DNA from: Albidovulum sediminicola | Lineage (GTDB): Bacteria; Pseudomonadota; Alphaproteobacteria; Rhodobacterales; Rhodobacteraceae | Length of the DNA stretch: 64,000 nt | Direction of reading: 5' to 3' | Assembly (NCBI RefSeq): GCF_025751575.1 | Contig: NZ_JAOWLA010000019.1 | Coordinates: 1-64,000 of the forward strand | In this document: positions 62,636 through 64,000 of the stretch, one piece after another | Numbering within the stretch: position 1 is the stretch's first letter | How the letters are laid out: each line of letters opens with the position of its first letter | Position numbers and translations under genes: made by a program | Notes under the pieces: model-generated | What the model was told of the DNA's origin: nothing | The model's database searches: none | What the model saw: only the letters and a program-made list of their open reading frames with translations

Positions 62636-64000
62636 CTATTCGATCGCGCCGACCTCGGTCAGTTCCGCGTCTTTCGGAAGATCGGGCGCCAGCTTGCGCA
62701 CCGCATCCCTGAGCGCCGGCTCGAATCCGGGGTCGGTCGCGTAGATCGAGACCTGATAACCGCCGAGTTGGCCCTGCGGATTGATCATCCGCAGCTTGGC
62801 GACCAGGCGCCATTGCGACCCGATGCCGTCGCCGATCCAATCGTCGTAGATCATGGCGTAGCGCGCGCCATGGCGCGCGACGATCTCGGCCGCCCATTCG
62901 GGCGCGGGAAGCCCGCCGGGGCCTTGCGTGCGCGCCCGGCGCGTCTCGGCCGAGGCCAGGCCCCAGAGATCGAGGACGGGACCGCTGCGCTGCCAGGCCA
63001 TCCAGCCGATGTCGTTGACCGCGGCCTCCTCGCCCGGCATCAACTCCGCCAGCCGCGCCATCTGGCGCTGCTGAAGATGGACGCTGCGGGCAGTCCAGAT
63101 GTAGTCATTCCAAGCACTGACCGCATGATAACCCGCCCCGACGAGAAGGGCGGCAACCGTCATCCAGCGAAGCACGGCACCAAAGCGCGGCAGAGCCATG
63201 ACCAGCACCGCGCCGATCATCACCAGATAGTAGTGTTCGTAACGCCCCAGCCAGCCAACCTGGCCAACGAGCATATGGGCCGTCGCGGCAAGCCAGACCG
63301 CCATCGCGAACATGCTCAGGCGGTTGTCCTTTCGGACCGCCGGATGCAGGAGCGCGATCAGGGCCAGGACATAGGCCGACGCGGCCACATAGCCGCCATT
63401 CCCCAGGACATTCGCATAGAGCCGCAGGAACGGATCGAACCCGCCGTATTTGCCGCCGATCTTCGCCAGGACCGAGCTTGGCAGCGGATCGAGGCCCTGC
63501 GACATCAGGAACAGCGCGAAGAGCGCCACGGGCACGATCACGGCCAGCCCAAGGGCGATGGCGGCGCGTATCCTTCCCCGGAGCGCCAGAACACCCGCCA
63601 CGGCGAGCGACAGTGCCAGCCCCTCGAACCGGAAAAGCGGTGACAGAACCGCGCCCGCAACCAGCGCCAGCCCGATCTTGTCGGTCGAAAGGTAGCGCCA
63701 GAAGCCGGTCAGCAGGATCATCACCGCCAGCGCGTGCAGCGTATGTTCCATGCCCAGCGCGGCAACGCCCGGCATGTTCAGCGCGAACGGCGCGACGAGC
63801 GCGAGAAATATCCCCAGCCCGCGCGAAGCCCCGCTGCGCGCGATCAGCGCCCCGAAAAGCCAGGCCAGGGCGATGAGCCCCGCAAAGTTCCAGAAAAGCG
63901 GCAGCAGGCGCTGCAACGCGGTTCCCGGAAAGGGCAGCAGAAGCAGCGGGTAAAGCACCGAGGAGGCGGCCGAGGCGGGCTCCCCCGGGTTGATGCCATA
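62636..64000 (-). CDS. Multi-pass membrane protein, probable GT-C-type glycosyltransferase (5' end missing)
   Basis: The frame stays open to the window edge. Its first visible residues are [14 protein letters not shown] followed by [10 protein letters not shown], so the gene begins outside the window and about 455 codons are seen. At least eight hydrophobic helices follow (for example [64 protein letters not shown]), then a soluble C-terminal domain of about 150 residues ([35 protein letters not shown]). This layout fits polyprenyl-phosphate-dependent glycosyltransferases (ArnT/PMT-like), but the catalytic first loop is missing from view. Confidence 0.68.
   Translation of the reverse strand, partial: YGINPGEPASAASSVLYPLLLLPFPGTALQRLLPLFWNFAGLIALAWLFGALIARSGASRGLGIFLALVAPFALNMPGVAALGMEHTLHALAVMILLTGFWRYLSTDKIGLALVAGAVLSPLFRFEGLALSLAVAGVLALRGRIRAAIALGLAVIVPVALFALFLMSQGLDPLPSSVLAKIGGKYGGFDPFLRLYANVLGNGGYVAASAYVLALIALLHPAVRKDNRLSMFAMAVWLAATAHMLVGQVGWLGRYEHYYLVMIGAVLVMALPRFGAVLRWMTVAALLVGAGYHAVSAWNDYIWTARSVHLQQRQMARLAELMPGEEAAVNDIGWMAWQRSGPVLDLWGLASAETRRARTQGPGGLPAPEWAAEIVARHGARYAMIYDDWIGDGIGSQWRLVAKLRMINPQGQLGGYQVSIYATDPGFEPALRDAVRKLAPDLPKDAELTEVGAIE

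Overview
The window is dense, GC-rich alphaproteobacterial chromosome and most resembles Rhodobacteraceae (the Rhodobacter/Paracoccus/Rhodovulum group). The evidence is the set of lineage-typical families: DUF1150 next to an Hsp20, DUF2125, DUF2937, a TIGR01459-type HAD protein, a short prolyl-tRNA synthetase without the editing insertion, an F1-only ATP synthase operon atpHAGDC separated from Fo, a methyltransferase divergent from gloB, and methylmalonyl-CoA mutase. Genes lie close together, often with ATGA or GTGA overlaps. No tRNA, rRNA, CRISPR array, insertion sequence or phage gene was seen.

Layout. 1-5.2 kb: the end of an APS kinase gene, DUF1150/hsp20, a DUF465 protein, purEK, a secreted lipase-like protein and a NUDIX-Gre-GNAT operon. 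5.2-9.5 kb: an EamA transporter, groESL under a perfect CIRCE operator, and a TraB/GumN protein. 9.5-17.1 kb: Mn-type pyrophosphatase, a HAD protein, MaoC, ribF, a YcgN protein, threonine aldolase, a hydrolase/isomerase pair and prs. 17.1-20.2 kb: an unusual minus-strand cluster of an H-type lectin, a caspase-like protease and two lipoproteins. 20.3-25.2 kb: atpHAGDC. 25.4-30 kb: a methyltransferase, gloB, clpA and a Rid protein. 30-36.6 kb: a MotA/MotB-like stator pair, a ChaC-type enzyme, DUF2125, tyrC and hisC. 36.8-43.7 kb: rpsD, two related c-type cytochromes around a small transporter, lolCD, an AhpD-like protein, DUF2937 and proS.

43.7-48.8 kb looks the most accessory. A ligase, a carrier protein and a PLP decarboxylase closely resemble the exosortase-A-associated families, and they sit with a left-handed beta-helix acyltransferase. 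No exosortase lies in the window. An AT-rich 618-base gap then leads to a sulfotransferase-like gene on the other strand. 49-54.6 kb carries an AI-2E transporter, an Hda-like protein, ppk and ppx. The rest holds an EEP-family hydrolase, a TerB/J-domain protein, a GNAT, a VOC protein, nhaA, a di-haem peroxidase, methylmalonyl-CoA mutase and a membrane protein cut by the window end.

Most genes are housekeeping: purines, ATP synthesis, protein quality control, polyphosphate turnover, aromatic amino acids and lipoprotein export. The strongest candidates for undescribed biology are the carrier-bound decarboxylation module (43.8-47.4 kb) and the lectin-caspase-lipoprotein cluster (17.1-20.2 kb). 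Function in both is inferred from family membership and gene arrangement only.
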